Below are positions 7,770-17,274 of a stretch of 64,000 nt of DNA, in pieces (the first letter of the stretch is position 1; every line of letters starts with the position of its first letter). The position numbers were made by a program, and so were the translations under genes. This stretch comes from an uncultured Christensenellaceae bacterium (GTDB lineage Bacteria; Bacillota; Clostridia; Christensenellales; Borkfalkiaceae), in assembly GCA_910589015.1 (NCBI GenBank), contig CAJUSA010000005.1, positions 74,476 through 138,475 of the forward strand, written 5' to 3'. The notes beneath the pieces are model-generated. The model worked only from the letters and a program-made list of their open reading frames with translations. It searched no databases and was not told the origin of the DNA.

Positions 7770-8587
7770 TGAAATATAAAATGTTTGTTTCCGATTTCGA
7801 CGGCACGCTTGTGCGCGACGACGGAACGATATCACGCAAAAACAAAGAGACGATCACACGTTATACGCAAAAGGGCGGCATCTTCGCCGTCTGCACGGGC
7901 AGAATGACGCCTTCGATCCTGCCGCGCGTGCGCGAGCTGGGGCTGAACGGATTAGTAGCGAGCTTTCAGGGCGCGGTCGTCACCGATATCCGCACGGGGA
8001 ATACGTTGCGGTGCAGCGCGTTTGAAGATGACCTTGCCTACCGCGTAACGGGCATGCTCGAAGAACGGGGGTATCATACGCATATTTATACGGCGGACAA
8101 GATGTATTGCAACGTCGCCGACGAGGCGCTTGCGATTTATGAACGCGTATGCGGCGTCAAAGCCGAAATCGTGCCCGACCTCGAAGGCTTTGCGCGGAAA
8201 AACGCCTTGAAGATCATAAAGGCCGTCGTGTTCGTGGAAAAAGAACAGCGCGCGGAAACCGAAGAAACGCTTGCAAAGTTGTTCGGTGCGGCGTGTTATG
8301 TGACGAGTTCGGCGCATTATCTTGTGGAAGTGATGCCTGCGGGCAGAAACAAAGGCGAGGGGCTGGCGTTTCTTTCTAAATATTACGGCATTCCGCCGTG
8401 CGAGATCGCCGCGATCGGCGATATGAACAACGATATTCCGCTTGTTGCGGCGGCGGGCGGTAAGTTTGCGGTGGCGAACGCCGAAGAAGGATTAAAGCGT
8501 ATTGCGTGCGTCGTGCCCGCTTGCGAGGACGACGGCGTGGCGTATGCGCTCGAACATTATGCGATGGAGGAAGACGATCATGAATGA
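7769..8587 (+). CDS. HAD superfamily Cof-type phosphatase
   Basis: This 272-residue protein has motif I DFDGTLVRDDG near the N-terminus, a C2-type cap domain, a lysine in LVEVMPAGRNKGEGL, and motif IV GDMNNDIPLV. Cof-type HAD enzymes remove phosphate from sugar phosphates, FMN or pyridoxal phosphate in the cytoplasm; the substrate cannot be told from sequence. It overlaps uvrC by one base and hprK by eight, so it sits inside a tightly coupled operon. Confidence 0.93.
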   Translation: MKYKMFVSDFDGTLVRDDGTISRKNKETITRYTQKGGIFAVCTGRMTPSILPRVRELGLNGLVASFQGAVVTDIRTGNTLRCSAFEDDLAYRVTGMLEERGYHTHIYTADKMYCNVADEALAIYERVCGVKAEIVPDLEGFARKNALKIIKAVVFVEKEQRAETEETLAKLFGAACYVTSSAHYLVEVMPAGRNKGEGLAFLSKYYGIPPCEIAAIGDMNNDIPLVAAAGGKFAVANAEEGLKRIACVVPACEDDGVAYALEHYAMEEDDHE

Positions 8588-9506
8588 AATGCAGTTGCCG
8601 AAGGCGAGCGTCATGCTCGAAAAATTTGCGTCCGATCTGAATTTGGAAACGCTCTATGCGGGGCGCGGTCTTGTTACGCTTGCAAGTCTCTCGGTCGACC
8701 GTCCCGGTCTGCGCCTGGCGGGATTTTTCAGTTATTACGACAATCAGCGCATTATTCTCATCGGACTTTCCGAACACGAGTATATGCGTTCGTTCAGTTC
8801 GAAAACGCGCAAGGAAAAAATTGCAAAGCTCTTCGAGAGCGGCGACATTCCCTGTGTGATCTTTTCGCGCGATCTGCCCGTTCTGCCCGAATTTATGGAA
8901 TGCGCGCGCGAAACGGGCACGCCCGTGTTCCGTTCGGGCAGGCTTACCACGCTGTTGATGGCAGATCTTTGTATCTATCTTTCCCGTCTGCTTGCGCCCG
9001 AAACCACCGTGCACGGCGTCTTAATGGACGTGTTCGGCGTGGGGATCATGCTCACGGGCGCGTCGGGCGTGGGTAAGAGCGAAACGGCGATGGAACTTAT
9101 TAAACGCGGGCACCGTCTTGTCGTCGACGATTCGGTCATCATCAAGCGCATGGAAAACAAGCTCGTCGGATCCTCGCCCGATCAGATCCGTTACTTTATG
9201 GAACTGCGCGGCATCGGCATCATCAACGTCAAAAACATGTACGGTTCCGGCTCGGTTTTGGGCGAAAAAGAGGTCGAACTCGTCATGGAACTCGAACACT
9301 GGCGGCGCGATAAGGAATACGACCGTATCGGCGGCGAGGCGAATACCGAAGAGATTTTGGGCGTCAACGTGCCCAAACTCACGATTCCCGTATCGCCGGG
9401 GCGCAACCTTGCCATTCTCATCGAGGTGGCGGCGCGCGATTTCCGCTTGAAGAGCATGGGTTACGACGCCGCGCAGGAACTCATTCAACGCACGATAGGA
9501 AGATAA
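8580..9506 (+). CDS. hprK: HPr kinase/phosphorylase
   Basis: This 308-residue protein carries the diagnostic region VHGVLMDVFGVGIMLTGASG with Walker A GASGVGKSE (about residues 156-164), then RGHRLVVDDSV and the C-terminal signature (ELRGIGIINVKNMYG). HprK phosphorylates HPr at Ser46 and, with CcpA, controls carbon catabolite repression in Firmicutes. The ATG at 8580 has GGAGG about ten bases upstream inside the HAD gene. No ptsH gene is in the window. Confidence 0.96.
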   Translation: MNEMQLPKASVMLEKFASDLNLETLYAGRGLVTLASLSVDRPGLRLAGFFSYYDNQRIILIGLSEHEYMRSFSSKTRKEKIAKLFESGDIPCVIFSRDLPVLPEFMECARETGTPVFRSGRLTTLLMADLCIYLSRLLAPETTVHGVLMDVFGVGIMLTGASGVGKSETAMELIKRGHRLVVDDSVIIKRMENKLVGSSPDQIRYFMELRGIGIINVKNMYGSGSVLGEKEVELVMELEHWRRDKEYDRIGGEANTEEILGVNVPKLTIPVSPGRNLAILIEVAARDFRLKSMGYDAAQELIQRTIGR

Positions 9507-9509
9507 GGA

Positions 9510-11642
9510 ATGGAAATTCTCGCCCCCGCGGGGGACATTGAAACGGCGCGCGTTGCGCTCAATGCGGGCGCCGACGCCGTCTATCTGGGCATGACGCGTT
9601 TTTCCGCACGCGAAGGCGCGGCGAATTTCGCCTGCGAAGAGCTGCGCGAAATTATTTTGCATGCCCATCTGCTCGGCGCGAAGGTGTACGTCTGTTTGAA
9701 TACGCTCGTAAAAGACAGCGAAACGGACGGTTTTTTCGAGGCGGCGCGCACGGCTTACGAATCGGGCGCGGACGCGATCTTGATGCAGGATATCTTTTTG
9801 GGCAAAGCGCTCAAAGCGGCATATCCGCAAATGATTTTGCACCTTTCCACGCAGGCGGGGTGCTGTAACGTCTGGGGTGCGCGCCTTGCTAAGGAATACG
9901 GTTTTTCACGCGTCGTGCTGGCGCGGGAAACGGCGCTCGAAGATGTGGAAGCCATTGCGCGCATCATCGAAACCGAAGTATTCGTGCAGGGCGCGCTTTG
10001 CGCCTGTTTTTCGGGGCAGTGTTATTTATCGTCGTTTGCGGGCAACAACAGCGGCAACCGCGGGCGGTGCAAACAGCCCTGCCGCAAACGCTATACGATC
10101 GACCGCGCGGGGTATGAGGAATATGCCTACGCGCTTTCGCCGTCCGATCTCAGCCTCGGGCGGCGTGTGCGCGAATTGCAAGAGCGCGGCGTGTGTTCGC
10201 TTAAAATCGAGGGCAGAATGCGCCGGCCCGAATACGTTGCGGCGGCGGTTTCCTATTACCGTTCGGCGTTGCAGGGCAAGCCTTCCGCCGAACGGTTCGA
10301 TCGGCTTGCAAGCGCATATAACCGCGGCGACTACACCGAGGGCATCGCGTTCGGCGAACAAAATTTTCTTTCGCGCAACGTGCAGGGGCATATCGGCAGA
10401 GAGGTCGGCGTCGTTTCATTTGTGCAGAACCGCCCGTTCTGCGCGTCGGCGCGGCAGTTCTGCAAGGGCGACGGGTTCAAGATTCTGCGCGGCGGCAAGG
10501 AAGTCGGCGGCGCGCGGTTTGCGGGCGCGGGCAAGGGCGGTTTCTTTCTCGAAAGCGAATCGCGCCTGAAAAACGGCGACAGGGTGCGCGTCACCACCGA
10601 TACGCTTGCGGGCGAACGCGCAACCGAGGGGAAACGTCTGCGTCCCTTATCGATCCGTATCCGCATGGCGGCGGGGGAACGCCCAGTAATCGCATGCGGC
10701 GACTTTACTTTCACGGGCAGCGAGCCGTTGCAGGCGGCGAAGAACGCGCCTCTCACGGCGGAAGCGGTAATCGAAAATTTTTGCAAGGTAGACGGGTTGC
10801 CGTTCGCGCCCGAAATCACGGCGGAAACGGACGGCGTGTTTGCGCCCAAATCGGCGCTCAACGCCTTGCGGCGCGAATTTTACGCCGCGCTGTGCGCCCG
10901 ACTCGATCCGCCCCGCCCGCGCCTTCCCGAAACGGCGTTTTCCGCCGCCGTGCAAAAGGGCAGGGAAACGCGCACCGCGGTCATTGCGGTGCAGCCCGTT
11001 CGGGGCGATATCGTCGTTTACAAAACGCTTTCGGCGTTGCCCGAAGAGGGCAAGGAACGTTTTTGCTATCTGCCGCCCTATTTTACGGGCGCGGACGCAC
11101 TCGCCTATCGGGACGCCATTCAGTCGAGCGACGGAATTTACTGCGACGGTTATTACGGGATCGAACTTGCAAAGGAATACGGCAAGCCGCTGTTTGCGGG
11201 CACGGGGTTCAACTTGACGAACGCCTTTGCGGTGGCGGGCGTAAAAGCGGCTGGGGCGAAGTATTACGCGCTTTCCAAAGAGCTTTGCGCCAAGGAACAG
11301 GCGGCGCTGACGGCGCAGGGGGCGTTCGCGCTGAGCGCGGGCGATATCAAGGTCATGGATCTTGTCTTTTGTCCCTTCGGGCGCGACTGCAAAACATGCG
11401 ATCAACGCGAACGGTACACGCTGACCGACGAAGACGGCAGGCGTTTTCCGTTGCGTCGGTACGGCAGGATCGGCGCGTGCCGTTTCGAACTTTATAACTG
11501 TGCGCCCCTCGCAGCGTATAACGGCGTGAGCGGCGCGCTTGTCGATATCACCGTATGCGGGGATACGTCGCTTGCGGAAGGGGCGGCGGAAAACGGCCTG
11601 CCGAATGCCACGGCGGGGCACAAAAACAGGAGTATGTTATGA
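9510..11642 (+). CDS. Peptidase U32 family protein with DUF3656-type C-terminal region (RlhA-like)
   Basis: This 710-residue protein starts with the U32 domain: MEILAPAGDIETARVALNAG, then the cysteine signature FVQGALCACFSGQCYLSS and GRCKQPCRKRY, then SLKIEGRMRRPEY. Extra cysteines near the end (FCPFGRDCKTCDQRERY) fit the long RlhA/YdcP-type members. Family members studied in bacteria hydroxylate RNA bases (rRNA C2501 by RlhA, tRNA U34 by TrhP/YrrNO) rather than act as collagenases, so RNA hydroxylation is the favoured role. It lies three bases after hprK, and its stop overlaps mutS2. Confidence 0.9.
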   Translation: MEILAPAGDIETARVALNAGADAVYLGMTRFSAREGAANFACEELREIILHAHLLGAKVYVCLNTLVKDSETDGFFEAARTAYESGADAILMQDIFLGKALKAAYPQMILHLSTQAGCCNVWGARLAKEYGFSRVVLARETALEDVEAIARIIETEVFVQGALCACFSGQCYLSSFAGNNSGNRGRCKQPCRKRYTIDRAGYEEYAYALSPSDLSLGRRVRELQERGVCSLKIEGRMRRPEYVAAAVSYYRSALQGKPSAERFDRLASAYNRGDYTEGIAFGEQNFLSRNVQGHIGREVGVVSFVQNRPFCASARQFCKGDGFKILRGGKEVGGARFAGAGKGGFFLESESRLKNGDRVRVTTDTLAGERATEGKRLRPLSIRIRMAAGERPVIACGDFTFTGSEPLQAAKNAPLTAEAVIENFCKVDGLPFAPEITAETDGVFAPKSALNALRREFYAALCARLDPPRPRLPETAFSAAVQKGRETRTAVIAVQPVRGDIVVYKTLSALPEEGKERFCYLPPYFTGADALAYRDAIQSSDGIYCDGYYGIELAKEYGKPLFAGTGFNLTNAFAVAGVKAAGAKYYALSKELCAKEQAALTAQGAFALSAGDIKVMDLVFCPFGRDCKTCDQRERYTLTDEDGRRFPLRRYGRIGACRFELYNCAPLAAYNGVSGALVDITVCGDTSLAEGAAENGLPNATAGHKNRSML

Positions 11643-14002
11643 ATCGGGCGGCTACACGGCTCGAATTGCCGAAAATTTTAACGCAGCTTGCGGGGCACGC
11701 CGTGCTCGACGGCACCAAACAGTCGCTTCCGCTCTTCGAACCCGCGACGGATATCGAAGAGGCGCGCGCGCTTCTGAACGCCACGCAGGAAGCCTCTTTG
11801 CTGCTGTTCGAGCTGGGCGGCGGCAGAATCGAATATTTTCCCGCCCTCGGCGACAAAGCCGAACGCGCGCAGAAGGGCGCCACGCTTACTTGCGCCGAAC
11901 TGACCGACGTGGCATGTCTTTTGCGCAGTGCGCGCATCTGTTACGACAGCGTGAAATCGTTTGCCGACGAGCGCATTATTGCCTTGCGCGAAGAGGCGGA
12001 AAGGCTGTATTTCAGCGAGCGGCTGGAACGCGATATCTTCGATAAGATCGAGGGGGAAGGACTTGCCGACAACGCGAGCGAACGGCTTTTTGCCGTGCGG
12101 CGCGAGATCGTGCTGATGCAGGAAAAGATCCGTGCCCGCTTGCAGGAATATCTCACGGGCGGCGAACGCAAATTTTTACAGGAAGGGCTGGTCACCGTGC
12201 GCGGCGAGCGGTTCGTCATTCCCGTCAAAGCCGAATATAAGCGCAGTGTAAAGGGATTTGTGCACGACCGTTCGCAGAGCGGCGCAACGGTGTTTATCGA
12301 ACCCGAAGAAGTGCTCGGCATGAATAACGAGCTCATCACATTGCGGATCGACGAAAAAGAGGAAGAAGAGCGCATTCTCTTAGAACTCTCGCGCGGGGTG
12401 GGGCAGCTTTGCGCGCAGCTTACGGCGGACGAGGAAATCCTCTGCCGTATCGACGGGTTTTACGCCCGCGCCGAATATGCTTACCGCCTCAAAGCCGTTA
12501 AACCGTTGCTCAACCGACAGGGCGTCGTTGAGATCGTCAAGGGGCGCCACCCTCTTTTAGACGGCAAGACCGCCGTTCCCGTTTCGGTGAGTGTGGGCAG
12601 GGATTACGATTTCCTCGTCGTGAGCGGCGCGAATGCGGGCGGCAAGACGGTCACGCTGAAAATGTGCGGACTTTTTTGCCTGATGGCGGCGTGCGGTTTG
12701 TTCGTGCCCGCTGCGCAAGGCACCTCTCTTGCGGTGTTTCAGAATATTTTCTGCGATCTGGGCGACAGTCAGTCGATCGAAGAAAATCTTTCGACCTTTT
12801 CCTCGCACATCGTGCACCTCAAATATATTCTCGAACACGCCGACGAAAACAGTTTTGTTCTCGTAGACGAACCGGGCGGCGGTACCGATCCCGAAGAGGG
12901 GCAGGCGCTGGCGCGCGCCGTGCTCGAAACGTTATTAAAGAAAGGTTGCCGTGGGATCGCGACCACGCATTATTACACGCTCAAAGAATTCGCTTTCGAA
13001 CGCGACCGCGTGGAAAACGCTTGCATGGAATTCGACAGCGAAGGGCAGCGTCCGCTGTACCGTCTGAAACTCGGCGCGCCGGGATCCTCGAACGCCCTTC
13101 TCGTCTGCGAAAAATTAGGGCTTGACCGCGAAACGCTCGAACGGGCGCGCGGAAACCTGTCGGAAGGGACGCGGACGTTAGAACGCACCGTGCGCGCCGC
13201 GGAAGAGGGGCGCATTCAGGCGGAGCGCGAAATCGCCGCCTGCGCCGCGCTCAAAAAACAGTGGGAAGAACGCATGGAACAGCTCGGGAAGGAAGAGGAA
13301 AAATTCCGCCGCGAACGCGAAAAATTTTTGCTCTCTTCGAAAGCCGAGGCGCGCCGCATCGTGACCGAGCGGACGGCGCGCGCCGAAGAGCTGCTCGAGG
13401 AAATCGAAGATATTTTCAAACGCGATACGCTGAGCGAGAGCGATCTCATCCGCGCCCGCACGCTCAAAAACGCCATGGGGCGCGAAGAGAGCGAAGAAAA
13501 GACGGTGCGCCGCGAAAAAGCCGATTTTACCGCTTTGAAAGAAGGCGACGCCGTTTACGTCGGCAGTCTGGAACGCGAGGGCAAGGTCTTGTCCGTCAGG
13601 CGCGAAAAGGGCTGCGCCGAGGTGCTGGCGGGCACCATGCGCGTGCGCGTGCCGCAGGAAGATCTTTACCTTGCCGCGCCGAAAAAAGCCGAAAAAGGCG
13701 TTAAGGGTGCAAAAGACGGACGCGTGCAGGTCGTGCGCCGTCTCAACGACAGCGCCGCGTTTTCTTCGGAGTGCAATCTCATCGGCATGACGGCGCTCGA
13801 GGCGGAACAGGAAGCCGAACGCTTCCTCGACGCCGCTGTGTTGCACAACGCCGAAGAGGTGCGCATCGTGCACGGCATGGGTACGGGCAAACTGCGCGCC
13901 TGCATTCACGCCATGCTCAAAAAACATCCGCGCGTGGAAAGTTTTCGCCTCGGAAACTACGGCGAAGGACAGACGGGCGTGACGGTCGTCAAACTCAAAT
14001 AG
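11639..14002 (+). CDS. mutS2: MutS2 endonuclease/ribosome rescue ATPase
   Basis: The 787 residues match the family length. The core and clamp domains are followed by the ABC-type ATPase with Walker A SGANAGGKTVTLK, Walker B FVLVDEPGGGTDPEEG and the ATTHYYTL switch. A coiled-coil stretch rich in Glu/Arg and a C-terminal Smr nuclease domain (VRIVHGMGTGKLRACIHAML) complete it. MutS2 limits recombination, and in Bacillus it also acts on collided ribosomes. An in-frame extension upstream to 11555 lies inside the U32 gene and lacks family similarity. The ATG at 11639 overlaps the U32 stop and has AGGAG upstream. Confidence 0.95.
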   Translation: MNRAATRLELPKILTQLAGHAVLDGTKQSLPLFEPATDIEEARALLNATQEASLLLFELGGGRIEYFPALGDKAERAQKGATLTCAELTDVACLLRSARICYDSVKSFADERIIALREEAERLYFSERLERDIFDKIEGEGLADNASERLFAVRREIVLMQEKIRARLQEYLTGGERKFLQEGLVTVRGERFVIPVKAEYKRSVKGFVHDRSQSGATVFIEPEEVLGMNNELITLRIDEKEEEERILLELSRGVGQLCAQLTADEEILCRIDGFYARAEYAYRLKAVKPLLNRQGVVEIVKGRHPLLDGKTAVPVSVSVGRDYDFLVVSGANAGGKTVTLKMCGLFCLMAACGLFVPAAQGTSLAVFQNIFCDLGDSQSIEENLSTFSSHIVHLKYILEHADENSFVLVDEPGGGTDPEEGQALARAVLETLLKKGCRGIATTHYYTLKEFAFERDRVENACMEFDSEGQRPLYRLKLGAPGSSNALLVCEKLGLDRETLERARGNLSEGTRTLERTVRAAEEGRIQAEREIAACAALKKQWEERMEQLGKEEEKFRREREKFLLSSKAEARRIVTERTARAEELLEEIEDIFKRDTLSESDLIRARTLKNAMGREESEEKTVRREKADFTALKEGDAVYVGSLEREGKVLSVRREKGCAEVLAGTMRVRVPQEDLYLAAPKKAEKGVKGAKDGRVQVVRRLNDSAAFSSECNLIGMTALEAEQEAERFLDAAVLHNAEEVRIVHGMGTGKLRACIHAMLKKHPRVESFRLGNYGEGQTGVTVVKLK

Positions 14003-14030
14003 CGGCGCGGGGTCATATTTGCGCGCGAAT

Positions 14031-14063
14031 CTCAATACAATGGAATGGAAAACTTGTATTGAG
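14031..14063 (+). promoter_or_regulatory. Hairpin overlapping the ribosome binding site of the deacetylase gene
   Basis: CTCAATACAA (14031-14040) and TTGTATTGAG (14054-14063) are perfect inverted repeats with a 13-base loop. The right arm contains the GAG of the Shine-Dalgarno sequence GAGG used by the GTG at 14071. Folding would partly hide the site. Confidence 0.5.
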
Positions 14064-14070
14064 GTAAACT

Positions 14071-14766
14071 GTGAAAAGAAACCGCTTGATCTCGCTTATC
14101 ACCAACGGCGTGCTTGCGCTCGTGCTTGCCGTGCTTGCCACGGTGTGTTTTCTGCCCAACGCGAAGAGCGTTTCGGGCGGCGGCGACGGAACTTACCGCA
14201 AAGGAACGGGCGAAGGTGTTTCGCTCATGATAAACGTCTATTGGGGCACCGAGACCGTGCTCAAAATGCTCGACGTGCTCGACGAATACGGCGCTACGGC
14301 GACTTTTTTCCTCGGCGGTTGCTGGGCGGACGACAACGTAGCCTGCGTAAAAGAAATCGCCTCGCGCGGACACGAAATCGGCTCGCACGGATATTTTCAC
14401 CGCGATCATTCCAAAATGGATTATAAAGAAAACGTCGAAGAAATCGCTCACAGCGTCGAATTTATTTCGCTTGCGTCGGGCAAGCCCGTTACGTTGTTTG
14501 CACCGCCTTCGGGCGCGTATCACGAAGAAACGGTGAATGCCGCGACCGCGCTTTCCTTAAAAACCGTGCTCTGGACGAAAGATACGATCGATTGGCGCGA
14601 CAAAGACGAAAATCTCTGCTACGAGCGGGCGACGAAAGAGGTTTCGGCGGGGTATCTTATCCTCATGCACCCGATGGAACACACGCTCGCGGCGCTGCCG
14701 CGCATTTTAGAGCATTATAAAGAGGCGGGGCTCAAAACCGTTTCGGTCGGGGAAAACCTCGGCTGA
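14071..14766 (+). CDS. Polysaccharide deacetylase family protein, atypical active site
   Basis: This 231-residue protein has an N-terminal membrane segment (LISLITNGVLALVLAVLATV) and a NodB-type domain. Family members remove acetyl groups from peptidoglycan or other N-acetyl sugars. The metal-binding histidine motif is present (SHGYFH). The first motif, usually TFDDG, reads MINVYWGT, so the usual catalytic and metal-binding aspartates are missing. It resembles the divergent sporulation-associated deacetylase-like group, where activity is uncertain. It starts with GTG after GAGG. Confidence 0.82.
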   Translation: MKRNRLISLITNGVLALVLAVLATVCFLPNAKSVSGGGDGTYRKGTGEGVSLMINVYWGTETVLKMLDVLDEYGATATFFLGGCWADDNVACVKEIASRGHEIGSHGYFHRDHSKMDYKENVEEIAHSVEFISLASGKPVTLFAPPSGAYHEETVNAATALSLKTVLWTKDTIDWRDKDENLCYERATKEVSAGYLILMHPMEHTLAALPRILEHYKEAGLKTVSVGENLG

Positions 14767-14806
14767 CGCATAGAAAAAAATCAGGAAAAACCAAGGAGTG
14801 AATGAT

Positions 14807-16042
14807 ATGGTAGAAACAAAAACGCTCAAAAGCGGCGTGCGCGTCATCATCAAGCATATGGAAGGCTTGCTATCGGTCACGATGGGCGTGCTTGTCGGCA
14901 CGGGTGCGGCGCACGAAACCGATAAAGAGGACGGCATTTCGCACTTTATCGAACACATGCAGTTCAAGGGTACGAAAACGCGCACCGCGTTCGAGATTTC
15001 CGACGCGTTCGACGCGCTCGGCGCACAGGTAAATGCCTTTACGGGCAAGGACATGACGTGCTATTATTCCAAGGCGACGAGCGACCACGCGAAAGAGGCG
15101 TTCGCGCTGCTTGCCGATCTCTTTTTGAACAGCACCTTCCCCGAAGAGGAAATGAAGCGCGAAAAGGGCGTCGTGCTCGAAGAGATCAACATGTGCGAGG
15201 ATACGCCCGAGGATCTTTGTCTCGATCTTTTGGCGCGCGCCTCGTTCGGCGAAAAGAATTACGGCAGAAATATTCTTGGTCCGCAGAGCAACGTGAGCGG
15301 ATTTACCCGTGAAGATATCTTCGCCTATAAAAAAGCGCGTTACTGCCCCGAGAACATCGTCATTTCGTTTGCGGGCAATCTTTCCGCCGACGAGGCGGTT
15401 GCGCTTGCCGAAGAATATTTCGGGAATATGGAAGGTTCGGCGTTTGCAAAGCGCGCGATCGCGATCGACCGCCGCAACGAAAATCTGTTCCGGAGCAAAC
15501 CCATCGAGCAGGCGCATTTTGCGATCGGGTTTCCCTGCGTCGAGCGCAATTCACCCGATTTTTCCGCCGTGCAGGTGATGAACGCCATTTTAGGCGGCGG
15601 ACTTTCTTCGCGCCTCTTCATGCGCGTGCGCGAAGAATTGGGGCTTGCGTATTCGGTGTATTCCTATGCCAGCCACTACGAGGAAACGGGCATGCTCACC
15701 GTTTATGCAGGCGTAAATCCCCAAAAAGCGGAAGACGCCGCCGCCGCCGTCGTTGACGTCATAAAGACGTTTATCAAAGACGGCGTGACCGAGGAAGAAT
15801 TCAAAAGAGGGCGCGAACAGATGCGCTCGGGCAATATTTTCGCGCAGGAAAATACGTCGTCGCAGATGTTGCTTTACGGGAAACAGCTGCTTTATTCGAA
15901 CGAGGTTTACGATTTCGAAAAACGCATGCAGGAAATTTCCGCGCTCAAACGCGACGATATCATGCGCGTCAGCAAACAAATCGATTTTTCGCGCGCCGCC
16001 GTGGCGTCGGTCGGCAACCTGAAAAAGGCGATCACGCTGTGA
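14807..16042 (+). CDS. M16 family zinc metallopeptidase (processing-peptidase-like)
   Basis: This 411-residue protein has the inverted zinc motif HFIEH (about residues 46-50), with the downstream Glu in EEINMCEDTPED. The conserved C-terminal R-Y-type region GLSSRLFMRVREELGLAYSVYS is also present. M16B peptidases of this size are widespread in Firmicutes and degrade or process peptides. The GTG at 14798 overlaps the Shine-Dalgarno sequence AAGGAG; the ATG at 14807 has an 8-base spacing and was chosen. Its stop overlaps the next gene (GTGA). Confidence 0.93.
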   Translation: MVETKTLKSGVRVIIKHMEGLLSVTMGVLVGTGAAHETDKEDGISHFIEHMQFKGTKTRTAFEISDAFDALGAQVNAFTGKDMTCYYSKATSDHAKEAFALLADLFLNSTFPEEEMKREKGVVLEEINMCEDTPEDLCLDLLARASFGEKNYGRNILGPQSNVSGFTREDIFAYKKARYCPENIVISFAGNLSADEAVALAEEYFGNMEGSAFAKRAIAIDRRNENLFRSKPIEQAHFAIGFPCVERNSPDFSAVQVMNAILGGGLSSRLFMRVREELGLAYSVYSYASHYEETGMLTVYAGVNPQKAEDAAAAVVDVIKTFIKDGVTEEEFKRGREQMRSGNIFAQENTSSQMLLYGKQLLYSNEVYDFEKRMQEISALKRDDIMRVSKQIDFSRAAVASVGNLKKAITL

Positions 16043-16518
16043 AAACGCTGTGCGAGGGGTTCGACCCCGTGTATAATGAAAACAGCCTTGTGCTCATTTT
16101 AGGCAGCTTTCCTTCGGTCAAGAGCCGTGCCGAGGGGTTTTATTACGGAAATAAGCAAAACGCGTTCTGGCGCACGCTGAGCGCGTTTTTCGGGGAAGAG
16201 TTGCCGCTGACGGTCGCGGACAAGCGTGCGTTCGTACTCAAACACCGCGTGGCGCTGTGGGACGTGGTGGTTTCGTGCGAAATCGAGGGCTCGGCGGATA
16301 GCTCGATCGAGAACGAACGCGTTGCCGATCTGCCCGGACTGTTGCAAAAAAGCCGCATAAAAGTCATTCTCTGCAACGGCTCGACGGCTTATAACCTGCT
16401 CGTCAAGAATTATCCCGCGCTCGCGTCGATCGCAAAGAAGCTGCCTTCCACCTCACCCGCCAACCCCCGATTTTCGCGCGAGGCTTGGTTTGCGGCGTTG
16501 AAGGAAGTGACGACATGA
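16039..16518 (+). CDS. DNA-deoxyinosine glycosylase (uracil-DNA glycosylase superfamily)
   Basis: This 159-residue protein has the UDG-fold motif LILGSFPSVKSRAEGFYYGN and a tail ending STSPANPRFS, which replaces the usual HPS loop. This pattern fits the family 6 hypoxanthine/deoxyinosine glycosylases that remove deaminated adenine from DNA. Start GTG overlaps the stop of the M16 gene. It is followed by another repair gene in a 4-base overlap, so the two form a small base-repair cassette. Confidence 0.88.
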   Translation: MKTLCEGFDPVYNENSLVLILGSFPSVKSRAEGFYYGNKQNAFWRTLSAFFGEELPLTVADKRAFVLKHRVALWDVVVSCEIEGSADSSIENERVADLPGLLQKSRIKVILCNGSTAYNLLVKNYPALASIAKKLPSTSPANPRFSREAWFAALKEVTT

Positions 16519-17186
16519 TTACATACGACGAAGTGCTCTTGCGCTTGCGTGAAAACGCCGATGAAACTTACCGCGCGTTTCACAAAAAATTGCTCAAAAA
16601 CGAGGCGATCGAGTTGATCGGCGTGCGCACGCCCGTGCTGCGCGCGTTGGCGAAAGAGTGGAAAGGGGAACGGGACATCTTTTCGTTCCCGAACGAGTAT
16701 TACGAGATCGGCTTTCTCAAATGCTCGGTCGCGGGCGCGCTGCCCTTCGAAGAATTTGTTTTGCGCGTCGACGCGCTTGTCGATTCCCTCGATAACTGGG
16801 CAACCTGCGACTGTTTCACCGCAAAGTGTATTGCAAAGCATAAAGAAGAGTTTTTGCCGTATATCGGGCGCTGGTTGCAAAGTCCGAAGGAATTTACGAG
16901 GCGTTACGGCCTTGTTGCGCTGTTGCACGATTACGTTCAAGAAGAATATCTGCCCGTGCTGTTTGGGGCGATCAAAGGCGTAAAAGAGGGCGCGCCGTAT
17001 TATGTGATGATGGCGGCGGCGTGGCTGCTCGCCGAAATCTTCGTGAAATTTTATGAAGATGGGCTGGCTTTCATAAAGGAAAATATTCTTTCGTCCGCGG
17101 TGCAAAACAAAGGGATACAGAAAGCGCGCGAGAGTTTCCGTCTCACGCAAGAACAAAAAAGTGTGTTAAAATCGTGTAAAATATAA
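16515..17186 (+). CDS. AlkD-like DNA alkylation repair protein
   Basis: This 223-residue all-helical HEAT-repeat-like protein has GVRTPVLRALAKEW, DNWATCDCFTAKCI and RRYGLVALLHDYVQ, typical of the AlkC/AlkD superfamily. AlkD removes bulky or cationic alkylated purines without flipping the base. The ATG at 16515 overlaps the stop of the deoxyinosine glycosylase gene (ATGA), which supports a shared role in DNA base repair. An earlier in-frame start lies deep in the upstream gene and was rejected. Confidence 0.9.
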   Translation: MITYDEVLLRLRENADETYRAFHKKLLKNEAIELIGVRTPVLRALAKEWKGERDIFSFPNEYYEIGFLKCSVAGALPFEEFVLRVDALVDSLDNWATCDCFTAKCIAKHKEEFLPYIGRWLQSPKEFTRRYGLVALLHDYVQEEYLPVLFGAIKGVKEGAPYYVMMAAAWLLAEIFVKFYEDGLAFIKENILSSAVQNKGIQKARESFRLTQEQKSVLKSCKI

Positions 17187-17204
17187 CGATTTTTCGTAAA
17201 AGTC

Positions 17205-17233
17205 TTGACAATCGCCCGCGAATATATTAAAAT
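17205..17233 (+). promoter_or_regulatory. acpP promoter
   Basis: TTGACA at 17205-17210 and TAAAAT at 17228-17233 are 17 bases apart, about 40 bases before the acpP start. Confidence 0.8.
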
Positions 17234-17274
17234 AATCAAAACAAAGGTTGGCGAAACCTCGGAGGTAAAATATT

